Assembly: GCA_963811225.1 (NCBI GenBank)
Contig: CAWEQO010000012.1
Span: 744,001 to 808,000 of the forward strand
Origin: CAWEQO01 sp963811225
GTDB lineage: Bacteria > Chloroflexota > Anaerolineae > Anaerolineales > Anaerolineaceae
Direction of reading: 5' to 3'
DNA length: 64,000 bases
Shown here: piece by piece, positions 1 to 6,215 of the stretch
How positions within the stretch are numbered: position 1 is the stretch's first letter
How the letters are laid out: the number at the start of each line of letters is the position of its first letter
Made by a program: the position numbers and the translations under genes
Notes under the pieces: generated by a model
Databases searched by the model: none
Seen by the model: only the letters and a program-made list of their open reading frames with translations
Told to the model about the DNA's origin: nothing

Positions 1-601
1 GCAGCTCTGCCTCTTCCGGCTGGATCTTAGCGGCGCGCAAGCGGTCGGACAGGGTCTTGAAGGCTTCCACCGGCGCAACAATCTCGATGATTTCTTCATC
101 CATGTCCACGTCGTCCGCCCCGCCCTCGACTGCCATCTCGAACACGTTGTCGAAATCGGCCTTGTTGGACGGGATGCTGAAATAAGCGGCTCGCCTGAAC
201 TGCCAGGCAACGGAGCCGGCCTCACCCATGCTTCCGCCCCCCTTGGTCAAAATGTGGCGAAGTTCAGCAACCGTGCGATTGCGATTTTCGGTCAGGCATT
301 CGATCATCAAAGCCACACCATGAGGTCCATACCCTTCGTAGAACACCTCTTCATAGGTTTCGCCGTCTTTGCCTTCACCTGTGCCACGCTTAATGGCGCG
401 CTCAATGTTCTCTTTGGGCATATTCTGGTTGCGGGCGCGCTCAACTGCTAGCCGCAGGCGAAAGTTGGTTTCGGAATCCCCGCCGCCCTCTCGCGACGCC
501 ATGAGAATTTCGCGCGTTAATCGCGTGAAGATCTTGCCTCTCTTGGCATCCTCAGCGCCTTTCTTGCGCTTAATAGTTGACCACTTTGAGTGACCGGACA
601 T
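1..601 (-). CDS. YebC/PmpR-family regulator, 3' end cut by window edge
   Basis: The minus strand from 601 reads MSGHSKWSTIKRKKG, the typical N-terminus of the YebC/PmpR (DUF28) family of DNA- or ribosome-associated regulators. The frame stays open through about 200 codons to the window edge, including the family segments LTREILMASREGGG, GYGPHGVALMIECLTENR and TKGGGSMGEAGSV. The usual length is about 240-250 residues, so roughly 45 C-terminal residues lie outside. The ATG is preceded by an AGGAG at a suitable distance, which decides this start; an ATG seven bases upstream is out of frame. The gene is transcribed away from the sortase-like gene at 908. Confidence 0.93.
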   Translation of the reverse strand, partial: MSGHSKWSTIKRKKGAEDAKRGKIFTRLTREILMASREGGGDSETNFRLRLAVERARNQNMPKENIERAIKRGTGEGKDGETYEEVFYEGYGPHGVALMIECLTENRNRTVAELRHILTKGGGSMGEAGSVAWQFRRAAYFSIPSNKADFDNVFEMAVEGGADDVDMDEEIIEIVAPVEAFKTLSDRLRAAKIQPEEAEL

Positions 602-661
602 ACTTCATATCTCCTAAAGATCTATCGGGATGAGCAAATTTTTAGAATTTCTCTTGCTCGC

Positions 662-690
662 ATTATACCATAACGGGCACTTTTCTCTAA
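662..690 (-). promoter_or_regulatory. Predicted promoter of the yebC-like gene
   Basis: On the minus strand there is a TTAGAG box, a 17-base spacer and a perfect TATAAT box (662-667), placed about 60 bases before the start codon. Direct reading only. Confidence 0.6.
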
Positions 691-835
691 ATTAGAGAGT
701 AGAGGATTAGTGCGATGAGGTGGGATGCGCTTTGGAAGAGCGCCTACCTGACCGGCCCTGGAAGACATACCAATCCGAGGGGATGCTCCCTGAATAACAG
801 AATCGCAAGCTTACCTGTTCAGTTACAAATACCCA

Positions 836-864
836 TTGAATTATTACCATTTTATTACTAGAAT
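836..864 (+). promoter_or_regulatory. Predicted promoter of the sortase-like gene
   Basis: TTGAAT (836-841), a 17-base spacer and TAGAAT (859-864) lie 44 bases before the ATG at 908, in an AT-rich stretch. The rest of 602-907 holds no gene. It carries an imperfect hairpin at about 718-767 (AGGTGGG paired with CCTACCT around GCGCT/AGCGC) of unknown role. Confidence 0.55.
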
Positions 865-907
865 ATATCCATACAAATACTTTTATAAAACTATAGGGGT
901 ATAAATA

Positions 908-1618
908 ATGACCATTCGAACGAAACTCACGATTGCGCTCACCCTCCTGTTACTTTTCGTCGCATCGATTGCCGGGTCAAAAAATATTGTCTCCACTCCC
1001 GTCCCCATAACAGGCTACAGCCCTAACGCAGTTGTGACCGACTCTTCTGCCATGCCCACCTTGAATGATTTTACGCAGAACCTCCAAAATGGCGATTCGA
1101 CCACGCTGGTTGGCGTCTATGTAACCGGTCAAATGGCATTACCCGTTGTCCAGCAGCCCACGAGCAACCCTGCTTATGTTTCCACCACGCCCGAGGTCGT
1201 CACCCAGTTCGGTTCGGCCGCCAAGTACAACTCCCAGGGGCTTTTGGCCCACAACTATCTGGCCGGGAAGCACTTCTACAGCCTGCAAAAAGGCCAGGAA
1301 GTGATTTTGGTGTTTGGGGATGGGTCGATCCGGCGCTATAAGATTGACGAAATCTTGAGCTACCAGGCGCTCAGCCCCGAAGATGTGTATTCACACTTTG
1401 TTCCGCTGCAGGGCCAACGCAATCAGATGACCAGCACCGATCTGTTCTACCAGACGTATGGTAAGGGGGACAACCTGGTCTTGCAAACCTGCATCCAGGT
1501 CGGCAGCGAGCCTTCTTGGGGCCGCTTGTTTGTAATCGCTCATCCGGATACGGCAGTGATGATCGCAGCTCCCAGCAATCTCGCCTCTTTGTATCGGATG
1601 AACCCGCGGCCGCAGTAA
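908..1618 (+). CDS. Sortase-like membrane-anchored cysteine transpeptidase
   Basis: 236 residues. An N-terminal hydrophobic segment (about 5-22) serves as signal anchor. It is followed by a PVPITG-containing linker and a sortase-like domain (about 65-225). The three sortase residues can be placed: His115 in GLLAHNYL, Cys195 in VLQTC and Arg206 in WGRLFVIA. Sortases cleave a sorting motif of secreted proteins and transfer them to the cell wall or another amine. This copy is divergent around the His and Cys (no NGHR or TLxTC consensus), so the substrate cannot be named. The start has AGGGG 8 bases upstream. It is convergent with a second sortase gene and close to two proteins with putative sorting signals, which supports a role in surface protein attachment. 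Family assignment is moderately sure; activity is inferred. Confidence 0.72.
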   Translation: MTIRTKLTIALTLLLLFVASIAGSKNIVSTPVPITGYSPNAVVTDSSAMPTLNDFTQNLQNGDSTTLVGVYVTGQMALPVVQQPTSNPAYVSTTPEVVTQFGSAAKYNSQGLLAHNYLAGKHFYSLQKGQEVILVFGDGSIRRYKIDEILSYQALSPEDVYSHFVPLQGQRNQMTSTDLFYQTYGKGDNLVLQTCIQVGSEPSWGRLFVIAHPDTAVMIAAPSNLASLYRMNPRPQ

Positions 1619-1645
1619 ACCGGTATTGAATGATGTTGTATACGC

Positions 1646-1678
1646 CATCAGGCGGGCGCTAAAAGCGCCCGCCTGATG
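1646..1678. terminator. Bidirectional hairpin terminator between convergent sortase genes
   Basis: Perfect 15-bp arms (CATCAGGCGGGCGCT and its complement) around an AAA loop, followed by a short T-rich stretch. It sits 28 bases after the plus-strand gene and 65 bases after the minus-strand gene. Confidence 0.7.
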
Positions 1679-1742
1679 TTTCATTATCGAGGTCTTGGGA
1701 GCATCGCAGTCGCTCCAAGACGCCCAATAACCGGTCGTTAAT

Positions 1743-2692
1743 TTACTGGATCGGCTGACTGTCGATCGGCTGCGCCACGACGATTAGCCGGTGGGTGTTG
1801 CTTTCGAACGGCCAGCAGGTGACCAGGGTCAGACGCTCGTCGTTCGAGCGCATGATCCAGCGCGCGTTTTCCATGCGCTGCTCCAGGCTCACGTACTTCT
1901 CCGGCAGGATCATCTTGTTGGTCACCATGTAGCGGTATTCGTGGGAGGAGCCGTAGACCACAACGATGTCGCCCTCGTTGACGTTCACAAGGTACTGGAA
2001 CACCAGCCCGTGGATGTTGTGGTGCCCGTTCAGCACCGTGTTGCCAACCTGACCCAGCATGGCCGAGTCGGTGTGCCAGCCGGACGCGTGCCGGTCGGGC
2101 GCCAGCCACTGCTCGAACTCCACCCCGTCAATGTTCACCTTATTCGCCGTAGCGGGCACGACATCCGCATCCAGGCCGATCGACTCGATCACGATCCGGG
2201 ACGGCATCTCAGGAGCCAGGGTAGGCTCGGGGGTGGGCGACGGCAGCGGTGTGGACTGGTCACCAGCGGCGTGGCCGTCGCTGGAGGGATGGTCGGCAGA
2301 GGCGCAGAAGTGGCATTGGCTGCGTCTGCCCCGCCTGCCATCAGCAAGACAGGGATGGGCGTCTCCACCCAGCCTTCCGGCGTCGGCAGATGCGAGCCCA
2401 GGATATGAACCGGCGCCGCCGACCCCGCCGCTTCAACGGCTGGGGTGGGCGTCCGGCTTGCTTTCATGCGGGAGTGCCCCAAAGCTGGGGCACTCCCGGC
2501 GTTTTCATCAACAGGCACGGAATAGGGCACGAAACCCTCATCAGACAGGTACGCTTGCTCTCCACTGGCCTGATTAAAGAAGGCCCGGACCTGACGCACG
2601 ATATCTGAAGATCCGCTAAAGCCAAAGTACAGTAGTGCAATTCCTACGACGAGTAACCAACCCGCCCTGATCCTCTCAAACCAACCTCTCAT
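1743..2692 (-). CDS. Class E-like sortase, reading frame broken once
   Basis: The gene reads in two frames. From 2692 comes an N-terminal signal anchor (hydrophobic residues about 10-25) and a Thr/Pro/Ala-rich stalk. From about 2250 onward the other frame continues TPLPSPTPEPTLAP and then a complete sortase domain ending at 1743. That domain shows NGHHN (catalytic His), TLVTCWPF (catalytic Cys) and HRLIVVA (catalytic Arg), all strongly sortase-like. The frame change falls in about 2251-2262 and needs a single added base to restore one polypeptide of about 315 residues. It is either a sequencing error, a real frameshift or recoding; I favour error because the catalytic domain is perfectly preserved. 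It follows the surface-protein gene on the same strand, 43 bases away, so it probably works on that protein and its paralogue at 6216-8210. Confidence 0.8.
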
Positions 2693-2735
2693 TATCCCTC
2701 ATCCTGATTACCCATAATTTGTTCCGAGGCGGCTG

Positions 2736-3941
2736 TTATGACTTGTTCATACGCGACAGGCCTTGCAGCGCGAGGGCGATGCCAAGGAACACCAGACCTA
2801 ATTGCATTGTAACCTTTTGCAGCAAGTTTAGTCCAGCTTGCATCTGAGCAATCGAGGCCAGATCGGCGCCGCCGACCGGGATGAGTTCCTGCTCGCCGGC
2901 GGTTGCCGAGCCGTCGGTCGTGTTCTGGCCGCCGGTCACCGGCGCTACGGATTCAGGCGCTCCCAGCGTCGGAATGGTTGTGGAGGTGGGCATGGCCGTC
3001 AGCGTGCGCGGATCGGTGGTGGGGGTCGGCGTCAGGGTCGGCCCGCCGGGCGTGACGGTGGGGCGGAAGATCACCGGCGACGTGTTGGTCGGCGTGGGCT
3101 CGTTCGGAGGCGAAGTGCGCGTCCGGGTCGGCCGCGGGGTCGTAGCAGGCGATGTCGCTGTCGGTGTCGGTGTTTCAACCGTTGGCGTTTCCGTTGGCGG
3201 TGTCACTGTGGTGGGTGTCACTATAGTCGGCGTCTCTGATGTGGGCGTTTCCGGCGTCGGCGTCACTGTGCAAGCGCTCGGATGAAGGAAATAATCAAAC
3301 TGATCATCTGCTACGACTTCATCACCTAGGTAAAGGCTAGCATCATAGTGGATCTCTATAGGAAAATTCAAGATCCACTGCAGATGTTAAGCCAGGCCAA
3401 TCCGCATTGACAACATAGGTGTCCCCGTCCTGAACATCGATATTCTCGACATGATCAAACTGTTTATAACTTGTACATCTTCGGATGCTTCCAATAATAG
3501 TCTACTTTAAGCCGTAATGTTGAAGAGTTCTGGTATGGTTACGCTTACGGTTCAAGAAACCGTTTGCCCAGGATGTCAAATAACTGCAGGGAAGCAGATG
3601 CCTCAGCAACGTCTTGCCCATTCCAAGAAACATCATAGCCATCGACAAAAGATTGGCCGGATACCAATACGCCCAGCCGCGACCGCATCCGCGCCGCGCG
3701 CGTTCGGCTGGGAGAACGCCTCGTTCCTTCCGCTCGTGCGCGGGCCGTTCTGGTTGTTTCCATTGGTGCTGGGGGGCGGGGTCGAGCGGCTGCCCGGTCC
3801 GACGGTTGGTCGTCTTTGGCCGTCACTTGCTGCCGCAGCAGGTTGATTTACCAGTGATAGTACGAAGCCGGTGAGAAGAAAAGCGATGCCCAGGGCATAA
3901 CTGATCTTCGTCAATCTTTTAATGAAAGACCTTTGGTTCAT
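2736..3941 (-). pseudogene. Thr/Pro-rich surface protein with C-terminal sorting signal, several frame breaks
   Basis: The start ATG at 3941 has GGGAGG 11 bases upstream and opens MNQRSFIKRLTK followed by a hydrophobic segment and an Ala-rich signal-peptidase-like site. The same protein then continues in other frames. Segments such as VSVTIPELFNIT, LKVDYYWKHPK and VVNADWPGLTSAVDLE lie in successive different frames between about 3670 and 3362. The 3' part (2736-3371) is open: a long Thr/Pro-rich stalk, APVTGG, then LIPVGGAD, a hydrophobic helix and a short basic tail. The globular part resembles the same region of the protein at 6216-8210 (compare TAEWPGV with NADWPGL). At least four single-base shifts are needed. 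It is either a decaying gene or a stretch of poor sequence. Family: cell-surface, sortase-anchored (inferred). Confidence 0.68.
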
Positions 3942-3976
3942 GAATGAATTTCCTCCCGGTTTAATTGTTACCGTTC

Positions 3977-4744
3977 TCAAACTTCTGTTTGAAGCTTGTA
4001 TCCCAGCCGGTCAACGTTGAGAATGAGGTTTGAGCCCGGTTCAGCTTTTTCGAATTTCCTGCGCAGCAGGTACACCAGGTACTTTGTGCGCTTACGCACA
4101 TCGCTCGAATCTTCTCCCCATACTGCTTGTGAAATCGTCTGATAACTTACGATTGCCGGCGCGTGCTTTGCCAGCACAGACAACACGGAGAATTCCTTAG
4201 GGGTCAGACGGACCTCTTTACCGTTCAAGGTCACTTCTTGGGACATGAGATCGACGATGAGGTTGACCTGTGGAAAGACGAGACGGCTGACTTCTTGTGG
4301 TTTTCCTGAACGCCGCAAGACTGCCTTCACACGGGCGACCACTTCTGCGTTGTAGAACGGCTTGGTAACGTAATCATCGACGCCGTTGGACAACCCTTTC
4401 ACGATTTCGTTCTTGGAATTCATGGCCGATATGACAATGACCGGGACGTCCGTCATCTGGCGGAGGTGATTCAAGATCTCCCAGCCGTCCATCTCCGGCA
4501 TCATAATATCCAGCAGCACCAGGTCTGGTTTGTGTTCGACCACTTTTTTGAGCGCCTCTTGCCCGCTGCAAGCGCTCATCACGTTGAACCCGGCAATCCG
4601 TAATATTTGTTTGAGCAAGAATATGGTGTCAAACTCATCCTCAACCACCAATACTCGCTGGCGGTCGGTGTTGACTTCATCCAGGTCTATGCCTGCTCCA
4701 ACGCTCGGGGTCAGAATTTTTTCATTTTCGGCCTGAATATCCAT
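3977..4744 (-). CDS. OmpR/PhoB-type response regulator
   Basis: 255 residues. The receiver domain (about 30-145) has the acidic pair E35/D36, phospho-acceptor Asp79 in LVLLDIMMPEMDG, Ser106 and Lys128 in VTKPF. A winged-helix DNA-binding domain (about 155-255) carries LTPKEFSVLSVLA and the C-terminal GYKL signature. It is a cytoplasmic transcription factor that responds to a histidine kinase; no kinase gene is in the window. A 28-residue N-terminal extension precedes the receiver domain. The start at 4744 has GAGGGG upstream. The gene ends 35 bases before the start of the surface-protein gene at 3941, so the two are probably co-transcribed with the sortase. Its leader contains structured RNA element 1, which ends in an intrinsic terminator, so expression may be attenuated. 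Confidence 0.9.
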   Translation of the reverse strand: MDIQAENEKILTPSVGAGIDLDEVNTDRQRVLVVEDEFDTIFLLKQILRIAGFNVMSACSGQEALKKVVEHKPDLVLLDIMMPEMDGWEILNHLRQMTDVPVIVISAMNSKNEIVKGLSNGVDDYVTKPFYNAEVVARVKAVLRRSGKPQEVSRLVFPQVNLIVDLMSQEVTLNGKEVRLTPKEFSVLSVLAKHAPAIVSYQTISQAVWGEDSSDVRKRTKYLVYLLRRKFEKAEPGSNLILNVDRLGYKLQTEV

Positions 4745-4783
4745 CCATTACCCCTCTATTTTCGAAACATTAGCTTATTAAGA

Positions 4784-4897
4784 GAAAACCGGCGCCGGCC
4801 GGTTTCGCTACTCAGCTCCTTATACGCCCTGCCTGCAGAAAAACTTATTCTGCCGGACAAGCGACCAAATCAGGCGTATAGATCTTTGCCACCCTAC
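4784..4897 (-). ncRNA. Structured RNA element 1 (pseudoknot core plus terminator) in the response-regulator leader
   Basis: Read on the minus strand. P1 is AUACGCC paired with GGCGUAU. Inside P1 lies the linker UUUGGUCGCUU and a second hairpin around GCAGAA/UUCUGC. After P1 comes GGAGCUGAGUAGCGAAACC, which runs into a terminator (ACCGGC / GCCGGU then U run). The linker GGUCGCU can pair with AGCGAAACC outside P1, making an H-type pseudoknot that competes with the 5' arm of the terminator. The same core occurs in elements 2 and 3. It lies 40 bases before the response-regulator start. No known riboswitch class was recognised. Confidence 0.62.
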
Positions 4898-4914
4898 GGA
4901 TAACTGTCTATGCG

Positions 4915-4943
4915 GTTATAAAATCGAATGTTTATTGCTTGAA
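4915..4943 (-). promoter_or_regulatory. Possible promoter for RNA element 1 and the response regulator
   Basis: TTCAAG, a 17-base spacer and TATAAC on the minus strand. It is weaker than the promoters of elements 2 and 3 but stands in the same relative place. Confidence 0.4.
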
Positions 4944-4960
4944 GAGTCGTTTTTCGGCAA

Positions 4961-5071
4961 CAAAAAAACCGGCCATACGGCCGGTTTCGCTATTGGCTCC
5001 ATGAATGACTGTTTGGAATTTTAGCTCCAAACAAAGCGACCAGTTTAGGCATTCATTTCATCGCCGCCGAA
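4961..5071 (-). ncRNA. Structured RNA element 2 (pseudoknot core plus terminator)
   Basis: Minus strand. 5' GGCGGCGAUGA, P1 AUGAAUG/CAUUCAU, linker CUGGUCGCUUU, P2 GUUUGGA/UCCAAAC, then GGAGCCAAUAGCGAAACC and a terminator (ACCGGCC UAU/AUA GGCCGGU then seven U). P1 and P2 differ in sequence from element 3 but keep pairing, while linker and tail are nearly identical. It has its own strong promoter and terminator and no open reading frame of note. Confidence 0.68.
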
Positions 5072-5104
5072 AAACACTTTTATTAAAACTACATTATAAA
5101 AAGT

Positions 5105-5133
5105 ATTATAAATCTTACCATTTGGTTTGTCAA
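5105..5133 (-). promoter_or_regulatory. Consensus sigma70-type promoter of RNA element 2
   Basis: Minus strand TTGACA, 17-base spacer beginning AACC, TATAAT. This is a perfect match to both boxes and the optimal spacing. Confidence 0.8.
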
Positions 5134-5520
5134 TAGCCTCTGCAACCTATCAGAATACAAACGACTGACTACCTTTTCCAAATGGAAACCGCAACTACTC
5201 AATCAGGGATCCTGTAACGGGAAGTGAAATTGTTTGCATCCCGAGATCCCTTCCGGCAAAAGCGCTTCCGCTTGAGTGGTTACCGCTGATTCAGATTGTT
5301 TTGTAAAGTTCTACCCGGCTTTTCAAGACCGGTGAGGGGTGGGCTCCAGTGCACCCTGGTTGAAGAGTGCACTGGATAAACCCCGCATCTCCCCCTCTGC
5401 ATCCCCACTGTTGGGCCAGTCGTTTTCTATCATCCCTCAACCCAAAACGCTGCACCCGCAGATTTTATAGCTCTCATTGAAGCCTGTTCCAAGGGCCTCA
5501 TCCAGGCCAGAAGGTGCAAT

Positions 5521-5621
5521 AAAAAAACCGGCCAAACGGCCGGTTTCGCTACTTGGCTCCCCGAGTGCCTTGCCCGGTGAAGGGCAAAGCGACCAAATGG
5601 GCACTCGGATCATCGCCTCCG
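5521..5621 (-). ncRNA. Structured RNA element 3 (pseudoknot core plus terminator)
   Basis: Minus strand. 5' GGAGGCGAUGAU, P1 CCGAGUGCC/GGCACUCGG (9 bp), linker UUUGGUCGCUU, P2 UUGCCC/GGGCAA, then GGAGCCAAGUAGCGAAACC leading into terminator ACCGGCC/GGCCGGU and a U run. It is the best formed of the three copies. The linker GGUCGCU complements the tail AGCGAAACC, so the pseudoknot and terminator cannot both form fully. The stretch 5134-5520 upstream of element 2 shows no gene on either strand that I would support. Confidence 0.7.
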
Positions 5622-5703
5622 TTGAATGAAAGCTATGAAGTTGAACGATTACCGACAACAACCACATTACAAATTTGTTAAGTAATTTTAATTATCTGCT
5701 CGT

Positions 5704-5732
5704 ATTATAGAAATTACCGGACGGTTTGTCAA
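5704..5732 (-). promoter_or_regulatory. Consensus sigma70-type promoter of RNA element 3
   Basis: Minus strand TTGACA, 17-base spacer beginning AACC, TATAAT. The start point would be near 5697, about 75 bases before the conserved element. Confidence 0.8.
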
Positions 5733-5805
5733 TAACCAATTTCTGCTGTAGAAGGTTTTACCGGAACCAAACCGCTTCACACACCTTTATGGCCTACCCG
5801 AAATG

Positions 5806-5922
5806 AAAAACCGGCTGCTGGCTGGTGACACCGTCCCTTCGTTCGTATCTCCACTAAATCTCTATCACCCCTAATGGCGGCGAGACGGTATCTAATTGTC
5901 CCCTTCCAAGCAGAGCCGGTTT
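5806..5922 (-). ncRNA. Separate structured RNA with nested stems and U-run end
   Basis: Minus strand. An outer stem AACCGGCU/AGCCGGUU encloses an 11-bp stem GAUACCGUCUC with GGGACGGUGUC (G-U pairs included) and ends in UUUUUC. It lacks the GGUCGCU/AGCGAAACC core of elements 1-3, but it has the same kind of promoter upstream and lies in the same array. Confidence 0.5.
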
Positions 5923-5997
5923 ATCACATTCCGGTACAACCGATAGTTAGCTTGTCATGTAAACCGATAATCTTGGTGCAATTTGTGCTACATCCTT

Positions 5998-6025
5998 ATT
6001 ATAGGGAGTCCATCCGGAAAGTCAA
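5998..6025 (-). promoter_or_regulatory. Promoter of the structured RNA at 5806-5922
   Basis: Minus strand TTGACT, 16-base spacer, TATAAT, placed about 75 bases before the stem-loop region, like the other cassettes. Confidence 0.65.
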
Positions 6026-6165
6026 TGACGACACCCCTTCGCAAACGGGTTATTTCCGCATCAACCGAAAGGGTTATAACCCCAGACAGGTTTTATGATA
6101 GGCAGGAGAGCCGCCACAAAGCCCCCTCTCGATCATTAACCCGATCCAAGCAAACAGTGAATCAG

Positions 6166-6198
6166 AAAAGCCGGTGCAGTCTCCTCAACTGCACCGGC
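6166..6198 (-). terminator. Intrinsic terminator of the Thr/Pro-rich surface protein gene
   Basis: Perfect 11-bp arms GCCGGTGCAGT/ACTGCACCGGC, 7-base loop, then UUUUC on the minus strand, 18 bases after the stop codon at 6216. Confidence 0.85.
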
Positions 6199-6215
6199 CA
6201 GAAATTTGCTTTGGC

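Noticed and set aside
4784..5621. Known riboswitch classes (c-di-GMP-I and -II, cobalamin, TPP, SAM, c-di-AMP, fluoride, preQ1)
   Set aside because: The conserved bases of those classes as I know them are not present in the three elements; a covariance search would be needed to exclude distant members.
4784..5621. Self-cleaving ribozyme of hammerhead type, because of GAUGA, GUC and GAAAC
   Set aside because: The order and spacing of these pieces do not give the three-stem core, and GAAAC is explained by pairing with the linker and the terminator foot.
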